From Desulfosarcina alkanivorans (GTDB lineage: Bacteria; Desulfobacterota; Desulfobacteria; Desulfobacterales; Desulfosarcinaceae), in contig NZ_AP021874.1 in NCBI RefSeq assembly GCF_009688945.1, positions 4,464,001 to 4,528,000 on the forward strand: DNA of 64,000 nucleotides. Direction: 5' to 3'. How positions within the stretch are numbered: the first letter of the stretch is position 1; every line of letters starts with the position of its first letter. This document shows positions 45,093 through 54,092 of this stretch, piece by piece. The notes beneath the pieces were generated by a model that did not search any database, had not been told where the DNA came from, and saw nothing but the letters and a program-made list of their open reading frames with translations. A program made the position numbers and the translations under genes.

Positions 45093-45707
45093 ATGAAAAA
45101 GCAAATCGACCCATCCAGGCGCTCCGGTCAGTCCAACAAACTGGAGATTGCCATCGGGAGCCAGATCCGCAGCTTCCGGAAAAAAATGGACCTGACGATT
45201 GCCGAACTGGCCCACCTGGCGAACTTGTCCATTGGCATGCTGTCCAAGATTGAAAATGGCAATGCGTCGCCGTCGCTGTCCACATTGCAATCCCTGTCCG
45301 ATGCACTGAACATTCCGGTAACCGCCTTTTTTCGAAAGTATGAAGAACGGCGGGACGCCAGTTTTGTTCGCGCGGGACAGGGCCTGGTGATCGAGCGAAG
45401 AGGGACCCGCGCCGGCCACGCATACCAATTGCTGGGCCACAGCGTTGGAAAATCCATCTCGGTGGAGCCGTATCTCATCACGCTGACAGTCGAATCCGAA
45501 GTGTTCCCCCTATTCCAGCACACGGGCATGGAGTTTCTGTATATGCTGGAGGGAAAACTGCTCTACCTGCACGGTAACAAATCCTACATGTTGGAACCGG
45601 GTGATTCGCTCTTTTTCGATGCGGACACCACCCATGGTCCCGAAGAACTGGTCGAACTGCCGATCCGGTTCCTGTCCGTCATTGTCTCTCCCCGATTTTC
45701 TGAATAG
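45093..45707 (+). CDS. XRE-cupin transcriptional regulator
   Basis: The protein has 204 residues. N-terminal helix-turn-helix (LTIAELAHLANLSIGMLSKIENGNASPSL split over residues ~40-70), C-terminal cupin barrel (HTGMEFLYMLEGKLLYLHG, LEPGDSLFFDADTTHGPEEL). XRE-cupin proteins are small-molecule-responsive repressors. Directly upstream of the amidotransferase/GltB-like/glnT set, so likely its regulator. GTG 18 bases upstream is an alternative start. Confidence 0.88.
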   Translation: MKKQIDPSRRSGQSNKLEIAIGSQIRSFRKKMDLTIAELAHLANLSIGMLSKIENGNASPSLSTLQSLSDALNIPVTAFFRKYEERRDASFVRAGQGLVIERRGTRAGHAYQLLGHSVGKSISVEPYLITLTVESEVFPLFQHTGMEFLYMLEGKLLYLHGNKSYMLEPGDSLFFDADTTHGPEELVELPIRFLSVIVSPRFSE

Positions 45708-45846
45708 TCCGGCCGCTCTGTAACCACGGCAAAAACGGATACCCCGGCTGCGTCCGACGGCGCCCGGGCGTCACGGCGCCGTTTGCAGAACGGCCTCCCG
45801 GCCATCCGATCACGTGACGTCATCGGATGCGAAAAAGGAGAGCGCC

Positions 45847-46764
45847 ATGTGTGCAATCGCAGGACTTCTATTTAAAAATGGGCAGCGCAATACCCTGAAC
45901 ATGACCACCGGAGAGGCGTTGACCGCCATGCTCGATGCCACCCTGCACCGCGGGCCGGACTCGGCCGGATGGGCGCTTTATCACGAACCGATGGACCGCC
46001 TGCTGCGGGTGCGGTTTTTTCTCTCGGACACGCGTTCACCCGAAGCGGAGATCCGGCACATTCGCGAACTGCTTGCCGGCCAGAAGGTCCTCATCAAAAA
46101 GGAGAAAACCCTCGGCTGCACATACGGCGCCATTGTCGCTTATGACGGTGATGTGCTGGCGTTGACCCATGCGCTCGAAAGCAAGGCCCGCCTGGTCTCC
46201 ATCGGATCCAGCCTGGATATCATCAAAGACGTGGGACAGCCCGTCGGTCTATCGCAGAAATACGACATCGCCCGCTTCGACGGCAATCACGGCATCGCCC
46301 ATATTCGCCTGGCGACCGAATCCGGGGTTCACCCGGACACGTCCCATCCCTTCTGGGCCTGCGGGTTTTCGGATGTGGCCACGGTGCACAATGGCCAGAT
46401 CACCAACTACTGGATCATGCGCCGGCGTCTGGAACGCAGGGGCATGCGCTTCCAGACAGAAAACGATACCGAGCTGATCGCCGTCTACCTGGCCTATCAG
46501 ATGAGCCGGGGCATCTCTTTGGAAGCATCCCTGGAAAGCAGCCTGGAAGACCTGGACGGGACGTTTTCCTACCTGGTCGCCACCCGGGACGCCATCGGAT
46601 ACGCCAAAGACAAACTGGCCGCCAAGCCCATGGTCAAATACGAGGATGAGGAACTGATCGCCATCTCTTCGGAAGAAGTCGGCCTCAACCGGCTCTTTCC
46701 GGGACGCGCCCTGGAGACGACCGAACCGGCGCCGCTGACCTGCGGGTTGTGGTCCCGGAATTGA
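45847..46764 (+). CDS. Class II glutamine amidotransferase (GlxB/MgsA-like)
   Basis: The protein has 305 residues. Cys2 (MCAIAGLLF) becomes the N-terminal nucleophile. Family motifs: RGPDSAGWAL, IAHIRLATES, VHPDTSHPFW, VHNGQITNYW, and END for glutamine binding. It releases ammonia from glutamine for the synthase domain of the next protein. Ribosome site AAAAAGGAG precedes the ATG. Small stand-alone GATases of this type are found in GlxBCD and N-methylglutamate synthase clusters. Confidence 0.9.
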   Translation: MCAIAGLLFKNGQRNTLNMTTGEALTAMLDATLHRGPDSAGWALYHEPMDRLLRVRFFLSDTRSPEAEIRHIRELLAGQKVLIKKEKTLGCTYGAIVAYDGDVLALTHALESKARLVSIGSSLDIIKDVGQPVGLSQKYDIARFDGNHGIAHIRLATESGVHPDTSHPFWACGFSDVATVHNGQITNYWIMRRRLERRGMRFQTENDTELIAVYLAYQMSRGISLEASLESSLEDLDGTFSYLVATRDAIGYAKDKLAAKPMVKYEDEELIAISSEEVGLNRLFPGRALETTEPAPLTCGLWSRN

Positions 46765-46854
46765 ATTTTGATCATCGACAAGCAGCATCCTTGGCCCCAG
46801 GCCGGTGTTCTCACGATGTTTAAATACAGCAATCACTCACAAAGGCAAACATAT

Positions 46855-49800
46855 ATGGCTACGATTGATCTTTCGACCATGCCGATCAAAACGGCAAATG
46901 AAGTCATCAAGGGATACGGCGCAATCCATCAGGATGTAGAGATCCTCAACCCGGACGCCAGGCACTATATTGCCGTCGGCCTGACCAATCCCGTCGCCAT
47001 CGATATCCGTGGGTCGGCCGGATATTTCTGTGGCGGGCTGAGCGACAGTCCACGGATTCGTGTGCGCAAAAACGTCAGCTGGGGCGTCGGCGACAATCTG
47101 CTTTCCGGTGCCATTGTCGTGGAGGGCAACGCCGGCGCCATCGCCGGGGAAGCGCTGCGGGGCGGCGAAATCGTGATCAAAGGCAATATGGGCAGCCGAG
47201 CCGGGCAGGTGATGAAAAAAGGAACCCTGTGTTGCGGGGGCAATGCCAGCTTCATGGCCGGCTATATGATGTATGGCGGCCGGCTGATCATCCTGGGCGA
47301 CTCCGGCCCGCAGGTGGGTGAGAACATGGCCGGGGGTGAGATTTTCGTGGGCGGCACCATCGACTCCATCGGCTGCGACGCCATGGAAACCGACGCCGGC
47401 GCCGCGGAGATCGAATCGATTTTCGAATTTCTGGACCGCTACGGCATCCCTTTCACCGGCGCCTTCCGGAAAATCGTCAGTGCCGGCAAGGATCTGAAAT
47501 ACGGAAAGCCCGAACCGGCATCCACCCGCATGCCTTACCCCGTCTTTTCCGGAGCGGCCGCGTCCTACTGGAACGAAAAAGTACAACAGGATCTTCGGGT
47601 CAAGAGCAAGATCGGCCGTTACCGCATCCGGGGGTATGGAACCACCCGGCACCTGCCCCACTTCAGTGATCTGGCCTTTAGAAAGGATATCTCCGGGGCA
47701 ATCGAAAAAGACGGTGGGGAAGGACCGGTGAACCTCAGGACCCTGATCGGCGACCGGCACGGTGCGCGGGCCATCGACCTGAGCATGCCGGCCATGATCG
47801 CCCCCATGAGCTATGGGGCCTTGAGCCCGGTCATGAAACAGGCCCTGGGGATGGCATCCCACCTGTCGGGCATTGCCGACAACACCGGTGAAGGCGGCAT
47901 GTACTCGGTGGAACGGGCGGAAGCCAGGCAGTTGATTGCCCAGTGCCTCTCCGGTCGGCTGGGGTGGAACATCCACGATATGAAACGCTCGGACGGGTTG
48001 GAAATATACATTTCCCAGGGGGCCAAACCCGGCCTCGGCGGCCAGCTGATGGGCGCCAAGCTGACCCGCGACATCGCCGACATGCGCGGTATTCCGGCCG
48101 GCATGGACCTGCGCTCGCCGTCCCGCCACCCCGACATCCTGGGCGGCGACGACCTGATCATGAAGGTCCGGGAGTTCAAGGAAGCGGTCGGCGGGCGCCT
48201 TCCGGTCAGCCTCAAACTGGGTGGCGGCCGCACGCGGGACGACGTCAAGATCGCCTTCAAGGACGGACTGGATTTTATCGAGCTGGATGGGCTCCAGGGG
48301 GGCACCGGGGCCGCCGGCGATGAAGTGTCGGAATACGTGGGGATTCCCACCATGGCGGCACTCATGGAAGCCGTGGACGGACTGGAGGAGATCGATGCCG
48401 GCGGCAAGCTTCCCATCGTGCTCATGGGGGGCATCCAAAACGGCGTCGATGCGGCCAAGGCCATTGCCCTGGGCGCGGCCGCCGTCGGATTGGGCACGGG
48501 GATGCTGGTGGCCGGCGGCTGCACCGGCTGCATGGACTGCAGTTCCGGCAATTGCCCCGTCGGCATGGCCACCCAGGACGAGACGCAGACCCGCCGCCTG
48601 GACGCCCGGCAGGTCGCCCTGAAGATGCATGCCTACCTGGAATCCTTTCGCTGGCAGATGGCCGCGATCACCCGCGCCCTGGGCCATAGCGATGTCCGGC
48701 AGCTGTCACGGGACGACCTGGTGGCCCTCACCCCGGAAGCGGCCGCAATGACCCGCCTGCCGTATTGCCCCGAATACCGGAAGCCGTTGACGGTCGCGCC
48801 GGGCCATGCCGGCCGTGAAGCGACAAAGGGAAGAGAAACCGGCTCGGCCAATTTTACGCGCGGCGACCGCCGCTTCATTCGGGAGATGGCCGGCACGGAT
48901 GCCGGCGATGCCGAGACCCGGCAGCGGCTCTTGCGGGGGTTATTGGTGCCGCGCGAGAATCCATTTCCGGCGGAACGCCCCGCCTGCCTGGATGACGTGG
49001 TCTTTCTGTCGGCGGCGCTGACCCGGCTGGTGATCGACCCCTACCGCGAAGCGTGCAGCACCCAAACCGATATCAGCCGCTGGATGGAGGTGGGCAAAAG
49101 GCCGGCGCAGATTCCATGCCTGCCGCTTTCGGAGCCCTTGCTGATCACCGGCTTCGACGAGGCGCCGGCGGGTGTCCGTGAAGCCCTGGCCACGAGCCTG
49201 GCCAGGAAGGGCTGCGCCTACATCGGCCGCCGGCCACTTTCCCCCGGCGCCGTGGAGACAACCGGAAAGCAACCCGTCAAGTGGCTTCAGCTCCTCCGGG
49301 CGGCCGATTTGCCGGATCCCGAGGCCGACGGGCTGATCTTTGCCTGCAGCTCCGGATGGGAAGGGGTTTCCATGAAACGCCTGCGACCGGACCAGCTGCT
49401 CGGCATGACGGTGTCGTCCCAGACCCTCCCCACGGCGATTCCCCATGCCCTGGAACAGCAGATGGACCTGCTGGTTCTGGATTGCACGGCCGGGATCGAT
49501 CGGCCCGGGTGTGAATTGACGGCCACGCCCGACCTGACCGTCCTGCGGGACGCCATCCAGACCCTCAGGCAGCTGGGCAGGGAGGAGGAAATCGCCCTGG
49601 TGAACTTCGGCGGCATGCGCTCGGGCACCGATGTGGCCAAGGCCCTGGCAATGAATTGCATGGCCTCCGTTTTCAGCCTCGCACCGGGGCTGGCCATGGG
49701 CGGCGTGCTCGACGGTGACCGGCTGATCTTTCCGGACGCGGCACCACCGGCATCCCTGGCGGCGGACCTCGACAACTGGATCACGGCCACCTCCCAGGAA

Positions 49801-49941
49801 ATCGCCATCATTGCCCGCTGCACCGGAAAAACCGATGTTCACAACCTGGAGCCCGAAGACATGCGCTGCATCAGCATGGCCACTGCCGAAGCCATCGGGA
49901 TTCCGCTGGCGTCCGGTCAAGTCAAACGGGAAGGATTTTAA
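46855..49941 (+). CDS. GltB-like fusion: GXGXG domain + FMN glutamate-synthase domain + degenerate repeat
   Basis: The protein has 1028 residues. Residues ~40-215 are the GXGXG beta-helix; residues ~260-680 the FMN synthase barrel with PGLGGQLMGAKLT, GGTGAAGDE, LMGGIQNGVDAAKAIALGA and four Cys (556, 559, 562, 567) in CTGCMDCSSGNC. Residues ~690-1028 resemble the C-terminal half of the same barrel again (VNFGGMRSGTDVAKALAMNC near 910) but have lost the Cys cluster. In GlxBCD and MgsABC systems the parts are separate subunits. Ammonia should come from the preceding amidotransferase. Start at MATIDLS, AAAGG upstream. Confidence 0.88.
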   Translation: MATIDLSTMPIKTANEVIKGYGAIHQDVEILNPDARHYIAVGLTNPVAIDIRGSAGYFCGGLSDSPRIRVRKNVSWGVGDNLLSGAIVVEGNAGAIAGEALRGGEIVIKGNMGSRAGQVMKKGTLCCGGNASFMAGYMMYGGRLIILGDSGPQVGENMAGGEIFVGGTIDSIGCDAMETDAGAAEIESIFEFLDRYGIPFTGAFRKIVSAGKDLKYGKPEPASTRMPYPVFSGAAASYWNEKVQQDLRVKSKIGRYRIRGYGTTRHLPHFSDLAFRKDISGAIEKDGGEGPVNLRTLIGDRHGARAIDLSMPAMIAPMSYGALSPVMKQALGMASHLSGIADNTGEGGMYSVERAEARQLIAQCLSGRLGWNIHDMKRSDGLEIYISQGAKPGLGGQLMGAKLTRDIADMRGIPAGMDLRSPSRHPDILGGDDLIMKVREFKEAVGGRLPVSLKLGGGRTRDDVKIAFKDGLDFIELDGLQGGTGAAGDEVSEYVGIPTMAALMEAVDGLEEIDAGGKLPIVLMGGIQNGVDAAKAIALGAAAVGLGTGMLVAGGCTGCMDCSSGNCPVGMATQDETQTRRLDARQVALKMHAYLESFRWQMAAITRALGHSDVRQLSRDDLVALTPEAAAMTRLPYCPEYRKPLTVAPGHAGREATKGRETGSANFTRGDRRFIREMAGTDAGDAETRQRLLRGLLVPRENPFPAERPACLDDVVFLSAALTRLVIDPYREACSTQTDISRWMEVGKRPAQIPCLPLSEPLLITGFDEAPAGVREALATSLARKGCAYIGRRPLSPGAVETTGKQPVKWLQLLRAADLPDPEADGLIFACSSGWEGVSMKRLRPDQLLGMTVSSQTLPTAIPHALEQQMDLLVLDCTAGIDRPGCELTATPDLTVLRDAIQTLRQLGREEEIALVNFGGMRSGTDVAKALAMNCMASVFSLAPGLAMGGVLDGDRLIFPDAAPPASLAADLDNWITATSQEIAIIARCTGKTDVHNLEPEDMRCISMATAEAIGIPLASGQVKREGF

Positions 49942-50007
49942 CGACGGATCAACCGGCGCCTGAAGCCCGAAGCCATATACGTTTACGCTTAACAGGGGGA
50001 TGAAACA

Positions 50008-51420
50008 ATGAATCAAGTCGTCGCAATGAAAAAAGAGGCCGCATCGGATGCAGAAAAGCGCGAACAGGTGCGCAAACAACTGGAGGAACAGGGAATTGAA
50101 TTCCTTTTGGCGCAATTCATCGATATTCACGGCAGTCCCAAGGTCAAACAGGTGCCGGTCGGGTGCTTCGACGATATCGTCGAGGCGGGTGCCGGTTTTG
50201 CGGGGGCGGCCGTCTGGGGGATGGGACAGGGACCGGAAAGCCACGATTTGATGGCCCGGGCGGACCTGGATACCTTCTGCCAGCTGCCATGGAAGGATAA
50301 CGTCGCCATCGCCAGCTGCAATATCTACGTTGACGGCGTCCCCTGGCCTTACTGCCCCCGCACCAACCTGATACGGATGATGGATCTTTTCGCATGCGAA
50401 GGGTACCTGCTCAACGGCGGCTTCGAACCCGAGCATTTCCTGGTCGAAAAAGGGCCGGACGGAACCCTCCGAGCCTGGGACCCGCAGGGCATCGATGTGC
50501 TGTCCAAACCCTGTTACGATTTTAAAGGCATGAGCCAGACCATGGATTACCTGCAGGACATCATCCGCTTCGGCAACCAGATGGGGTTCGGCATCTACCA
50601 GAGCGACCATGAGGATGCCAACGGCCAGTATGAGATCAACTTCGGCTGGACCAACGCCCTGCATACGGCCGACCGGCTGGTCCGGTTTCGGATGCTGGCC
50701 GGCCAGACGGCCGCCAAATATGGCGCCACCGCCACCTTTCTGGCGAAGCCCTTTGACGACAAGACCGGATCGGGCGCCCATCTGCACTTCCATGTCGCCG
50801 ACGCCCGTAATCAGGAAAATCTCTTCCCGGCCGGCTCCGAAGCCGAAAACATCAAAGGGCTGGGACTGTCCGAAACGGCCATCTACTATATCGGCGGCCT
50901 GCTGAAGCATATCGGCGCCCTGACGGCAATCTCGTCGCCCATCGTCAATTGCTACCGTCGCATCCAGAGCGGTGAATTTGTCTACTCGTCGGCATCCGGC
51001 TACACGTGGACACCGTCGTTTGCCTCCTATGGGGACAACAACCGCACCCAGCTTTACCGGTGCCCGGACAACAATCGGGTCGAAGACCGGTCACCGTCGG
51101 CCATGGTGAACCCCTACCTGTTCATGGCCGCCCACATGGCCGCCGGGCTGGACGGGATAAAAAATAAAATCGATCCCGGCGAGCCGATCATCGGGGAAAA
51201 CGTCTGGAACCTGTCCTACGATCAGCGCCGCGAGCGCGGGATGCTGCTGCTCCCGCAAAACCTGCTCGAAGCCATCGAAGCGCTCGAGGCCGATGAGGTC
51301 GTCAAGTCCGGATTGGGGCCAATCGCCGACGAATACATCAAATTGAAGAAAAGCGAATGGGGCGAATTCATGAAACATGTCACGCCATGGGAGGTCGATC
51401 GGTACCTCACCATGCTTTAA
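50008..51420 (+). CDS. glnT: Type III glutamate-ammonia ligase (GlnT)
   Basis: The protein has 470 residues of the glutamine synthetase fold. Metal/substrate motifs: NGGFEPEHFLVE, QSDHEDANGQYEINF, GSGAHLHFHVAD, GDNNRTQLYR, NPYLFMAAHMAAGLDGI. It is closest to the GlnT/gamma-glutamylmethylamide synthetase branch rather than GlnA. It follows the GltB-like fusion within 70 bases. Together they could form a glutamate/glutamine or amine (gamma-glutamyl) cycle. Strong AGGGGGATG site. Confidence 0.9.
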   Translation: MNQVVAMKKEAASDAEKREQVRKQLEEQGIEFLLAQFIDIHGSPKVKQVPVGCFDDIVEAGAGFAGAAVWGMGQGPESHDLMARADLDTFCQLPWKDNVAIASCNIYVDGVPWPYCPRTNLIRMMDLFACEGYLLNGGFEPEHFLVEKGPDGTLRAWDPQGIDVLSKPCYDFKGMSQTMDYLQDIIRFGNQMGFGIYQSDHEDANGQYEINFGWTNALHTADRLVRFRMLAGQTAAKYGATATFLAKPFDDKTGSGAHLHFHVADARNQENLFPAGSEAENIKGLGLSETAIYYIGGLLKHIGALTAISSPIVNCYRRIQSGEFVYSSASGYTWTPSFASYGDNNRTQLYRCPDNNRVEDRSPSAMVNPYLFMAAHMAAGLDGIKNKIDPGEPIIGENVWNLSYDQRRERGMLLLPQNLLEAIEALEADEVVKSGLGPIADEYIKLKKSEWGEFMKHVTPWEVDRYLTML

Positions 51421-51690
51421 CCCCGCCGGCGCGGGCCGCAAGCCGTTTATTCCGGTGGCACCTGAAGATGCCGGCCACGTCGTGCCGGACGTGATCCGGC
51501 ATCCGGTCTTTTCCCGCCCAAGGGCAACCGTTTCCGGCGTGGCCGTGACACGCCTCCGGTCTGTTTGGGAGATAAGGCCGGGCTGGGCCGATGAAACCGC
51601 AATCGCCTGCTGCCGGCGCACCGTCCGTGATCCAGGGCCCGGCAGCGGATGGCCCCCGCATCGCAACCCCATCGCCCCGAGTGACAGAAC

Positions 51691-52167
51691 ATGGTATACC
51701 CGACCGTCATAGAAATGCTTGAACAAAGCGGCGCCGCCTTTCACATTCACGACCACGTGCCCGTTACCACCATGGACGAGGCAACCGCAAAAGTCCCCCA
51801 CCTGACCCACGATCTCATCAAAACGGTGGTGTTCAGAATCAGGCACGCGGACTGGATTCTGGCTGCCGTAAAAGGCGGCGACCGGATACACTACAAAAAG
51901 CTGGCGGCCGCCCTTGCCGTCAAACGCACCGACCTGCGGTCGATCGCTCCGGATCAGGTTGAATCCGGATTGGGATTCGAGGTCGGCGGGGTAGGCCCTT
52001 TTCCTGTGCGCAGCGATATCCGGATCGTTTTTGATGAGGCGCTGCGGCACGCAGGAACCGTATTTTGCGGCAGCGGAAAAAACACGCAGACCGTCGAGAT
52101 AAAAATGGCCGATCTGATGGCGCTCTCTGGCGGCCGGGTCTACCCCATCACCAAGCCAGGACGATGA
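51691..52167 (+). CDS. YbaK/EbsC-type aminoacyl-tRNA deacylase
   Basis: The protein has 158 residues. YbaK fold with LIKTVVFRI, the conserved Lys of VKGGDRIHYKKL, FEVGGVGPFPVRSD and FCGSGKNTQTVEI. Such proteins edit mischarged Pro-tRNA or free amino-acyl-tRNA. Preceded by a 270-bp spacer, so probably its own unit. Confidence 0.8.
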   Translation: MVYPTVIEMLEQSGAAFHIHDHVPVTTMDEATAKVPHLTHDLIKTVVFRIRHADWILAAVKGGDRIHYKKLAAALAVKRTDLRSIAPDQVESGLGFEVGGVGPFPVRSDIRIVFDEALRHAGTVFCGSGKNTQTVEIKMADLMALSGGRVYPITKPGR

Positions 52168-52313
52168 GTCCGACAACCCGTCGCCCTTCTGTCGTCGACC
52201 CGGCCTGAAGTCCCCTCCCCGGTGTTGCCGGCAAAATAGGTGTTACCTGAACTGAGTTTAAGTGCTAATATGATGGCAACGGCTACTTATTATCCGATCG
52301 AAGGACCCCAACC

Positions 52314-53552
52314 ATGGATTATTTCGAATACCGCGACGGCGCCTTGTGGGCGGAAGACAAACGCGTCACCGACCTGATGGAAACATTCGGCACGCCCCTG
52401 TATGTCTATTCGGCCAAAACCCTTCGGCGCCATTACAACGCGTTCGATGAGGCATTAGGGGGGCTGAGCCACCTGGCCTGCTTTTCGGTAAAAGCCAATT
52501 CCAACATCAGCCTCCTGCGCCTTCTGGGCCGTCTGGGGGCCGGCGTGGACATCGTCTCCGGCGGAGAACTGCACCGGGCCCTGACCGCCGGCATCGACCC
52601 GGGAAAGATCGTTTTCTCCGGCGTGGGCAAGCAGGCCCACGAAATCCGGGAGGCCCTGGCGGCCGGCATTCTCATGTTCAACGTGGAATCCGTGCAGGAA
52701 CTGGAGCACATCGGGCGAATCGCCGCCGCCTTGAAAACGCAAGCCCGGATCAGTATCCGCATCAATCCAGACGTGGACCCCGAAACCCATCCCTACATCT
52801 CCACCGGGCTCAAAAAAAACAAGTTCGGCCTGGACATGCGCGACGCCGCCGACGCCTATCTGCTGGCCAGGGATCACCCGGCAATCGATCCGGTGGGCAT
52901 GGACTGCCACATCGGCTCCCAGCTGACCCGCATCGGACCGTTTGTGGAAGCCCTGGAAAAACTGCTGGCCTTCGCCGACCGGCTCGCCCGTTCGGGGGTC
53001 GGCATCCGCTACCTCGATCTGGGCGGCGGCCTGGGCATCACCTATAACGAGGAGGCCCCGCCCCTGCCCGCGGATCTGGGACGGGCCATCGCCGGGGCCC
53101 TGGCAGAAAGAGACCTGACCGTCATCCTTGAACCGGGGCGCGCCATCGCCGGCAACGCCGGTATTCTGGTGACCCGGGTTCTCTACACCAAAAAAACCCG
53201 GGCCAAAAATTTCGTTATCGTGGATGCGGCCATGAACGACCTGGTGCGGCCCTCCCTTTACGGCGCCTACCATCGCATCGGCGAAGTGGTCCCCGGGGGC
53301 CGCGAAAGCATGATGGTGGACGTGGTGGGTCCCATCTGCGAAAGCTCCGATTTTCTGGCCCAGGACCGGATGCTCCCGGCGATGGAACCCGGTGAGGGTC
53401 TGGCCGTCTTTTCCGCCGGCGCTTACGGCTTCACCATGTCCTCCCAGTACAACTCCCGGCCACGGGCCGCCGAAGTCATCGTGGACGGCGAGCGGGTCAC
53501 CCTGGCGCGCAGGCGGGAGACCTACCAGGATCTGGTCGCATTGGAAATGTAA
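52314..53552 (+). CDS. lysA: Diaminopimelate decarboxylase
   Basis: The protein has 412 residues. PLP Lys in FSVKANSNISLL, GAGVDIVSGGEL, HIGSQLT, LGGGLGITY, EPGRAIAGNAG and the GPICESSDF/GAYGFTMSSQYNSRP active-site loop. It makes lysine from meso-diaminopimelate. Own promoter region upstream. Confidence 0.96.
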   Translation: MDYFEYRDGALWAEDKRVTDLMETFGTPLYVYSAKTLRRHYNAFDEALGGLSHLACFSVKANSNISLLRLLGRLGAGVDIVSGGELHRALTAGIDPGKIVFSGVGKQAHEIREALAAGILMFNVESVQELEHIGRIAAALKTQARISIRINPDVDPETHPYISTGLKKNKFGLDMRDAADAYLLARDHPAIDPVGMDCHIGSQLTRIGPFVEALEKLLAFADRLARSGVGIRYLDLGGGLGITYNEEAPPLPADLGRAIAGALAERDLTVILEPGRAIAGNAGILVTRVLYTKKTRAKNFVIVDAAMNDLVRPSLYGAYHRIGEVVPGGRESMMVDVVGPICESSDFLAQDRMLPAMEPGEGLAVFSAGAYGFTMSSQYNSRPRAAEVIVDGERVTLARRRETYQDLVALEM

Positions 53553-53621
53553 CCCGAACGGGAATCCGGAATAACAAGGTTTCATCCCGCGGATGACCGT
53601 CGTGCCGGAGGCAACAGACCC

Positions 53622-54092
53622 ATGAAGGACATCCGTGAATTAAAAGCCCGTCTCGCCACCCTGTTTGCCGAGCAGTACTTTGCCGTCCTGGCCACCCGCA
53701 GCACGGACCGGATCCACACCACCCTGGTGGCGTTTGCCGCCGCGGATGACCTCAAGACCCTTTTTGTGTGCACCCCCCGGGCCACCCGTAAATACAGCAA
53801 CCTCAAACTAAATCCCTCGGTTTCCCTGCTGGTGCACAACAGCGCCAACATGGCCACGGACATCCGCCAGGCCATGGCCGTGACCATCTCGGGCGATGCC
53901 GCCGAGGTTCCCGAGAACCGGCTGGAGGGGGCCCGGCGCGTGTACCTGGGCAAGCAGCCCCACATGTCCGACTTCGTCAGATCGCCCAACACGGCCATCA
54001 TCGAGGTGGCCGTCCGGCGCTACGATGTGGTGGCCCACTTCCAGGACGTCACCATCCTGGAAATCCGGGAAGACCGGATCGTGGCCCCATGA
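53622..54092 (+). CDS. Pyridoxamine 5'-phosphate oxidase-like flavoprotein
   Basis: The protein has 156 residues with the split beta-barrel pattern: YFAVLATRSTDRIHTTLVAF, FVCTPRATRKYSNLKLNPSVSLLV. Probably binds FMN or F420-like cofactor. Its stop overlaps the start of the PEP-synthase-like gene (ATGA). Physiological substrate unknown. Confidence 0.8.
   Translation: MKDIRELKARLATLFAEQYFAVLATRSTDRIHTTLVAFAAADDLKTLFVCTPRATRKYSNLKLNPSVSLLVHNSANMATDIRQAMAVTISGDAAEVPENRLEGARRVYLGKQPHMSDFVRSPNTAIIEVAVRRYDVVAHFQDVTILEIREDRIVAP

Noticed and set aside
46768..46854. Longer start for the GltB-like fusion
   Set aside because: The upstream codons lie directly after the amidotransferase gene without a ribosome site; the GXGXG family begins near MATIDLS.
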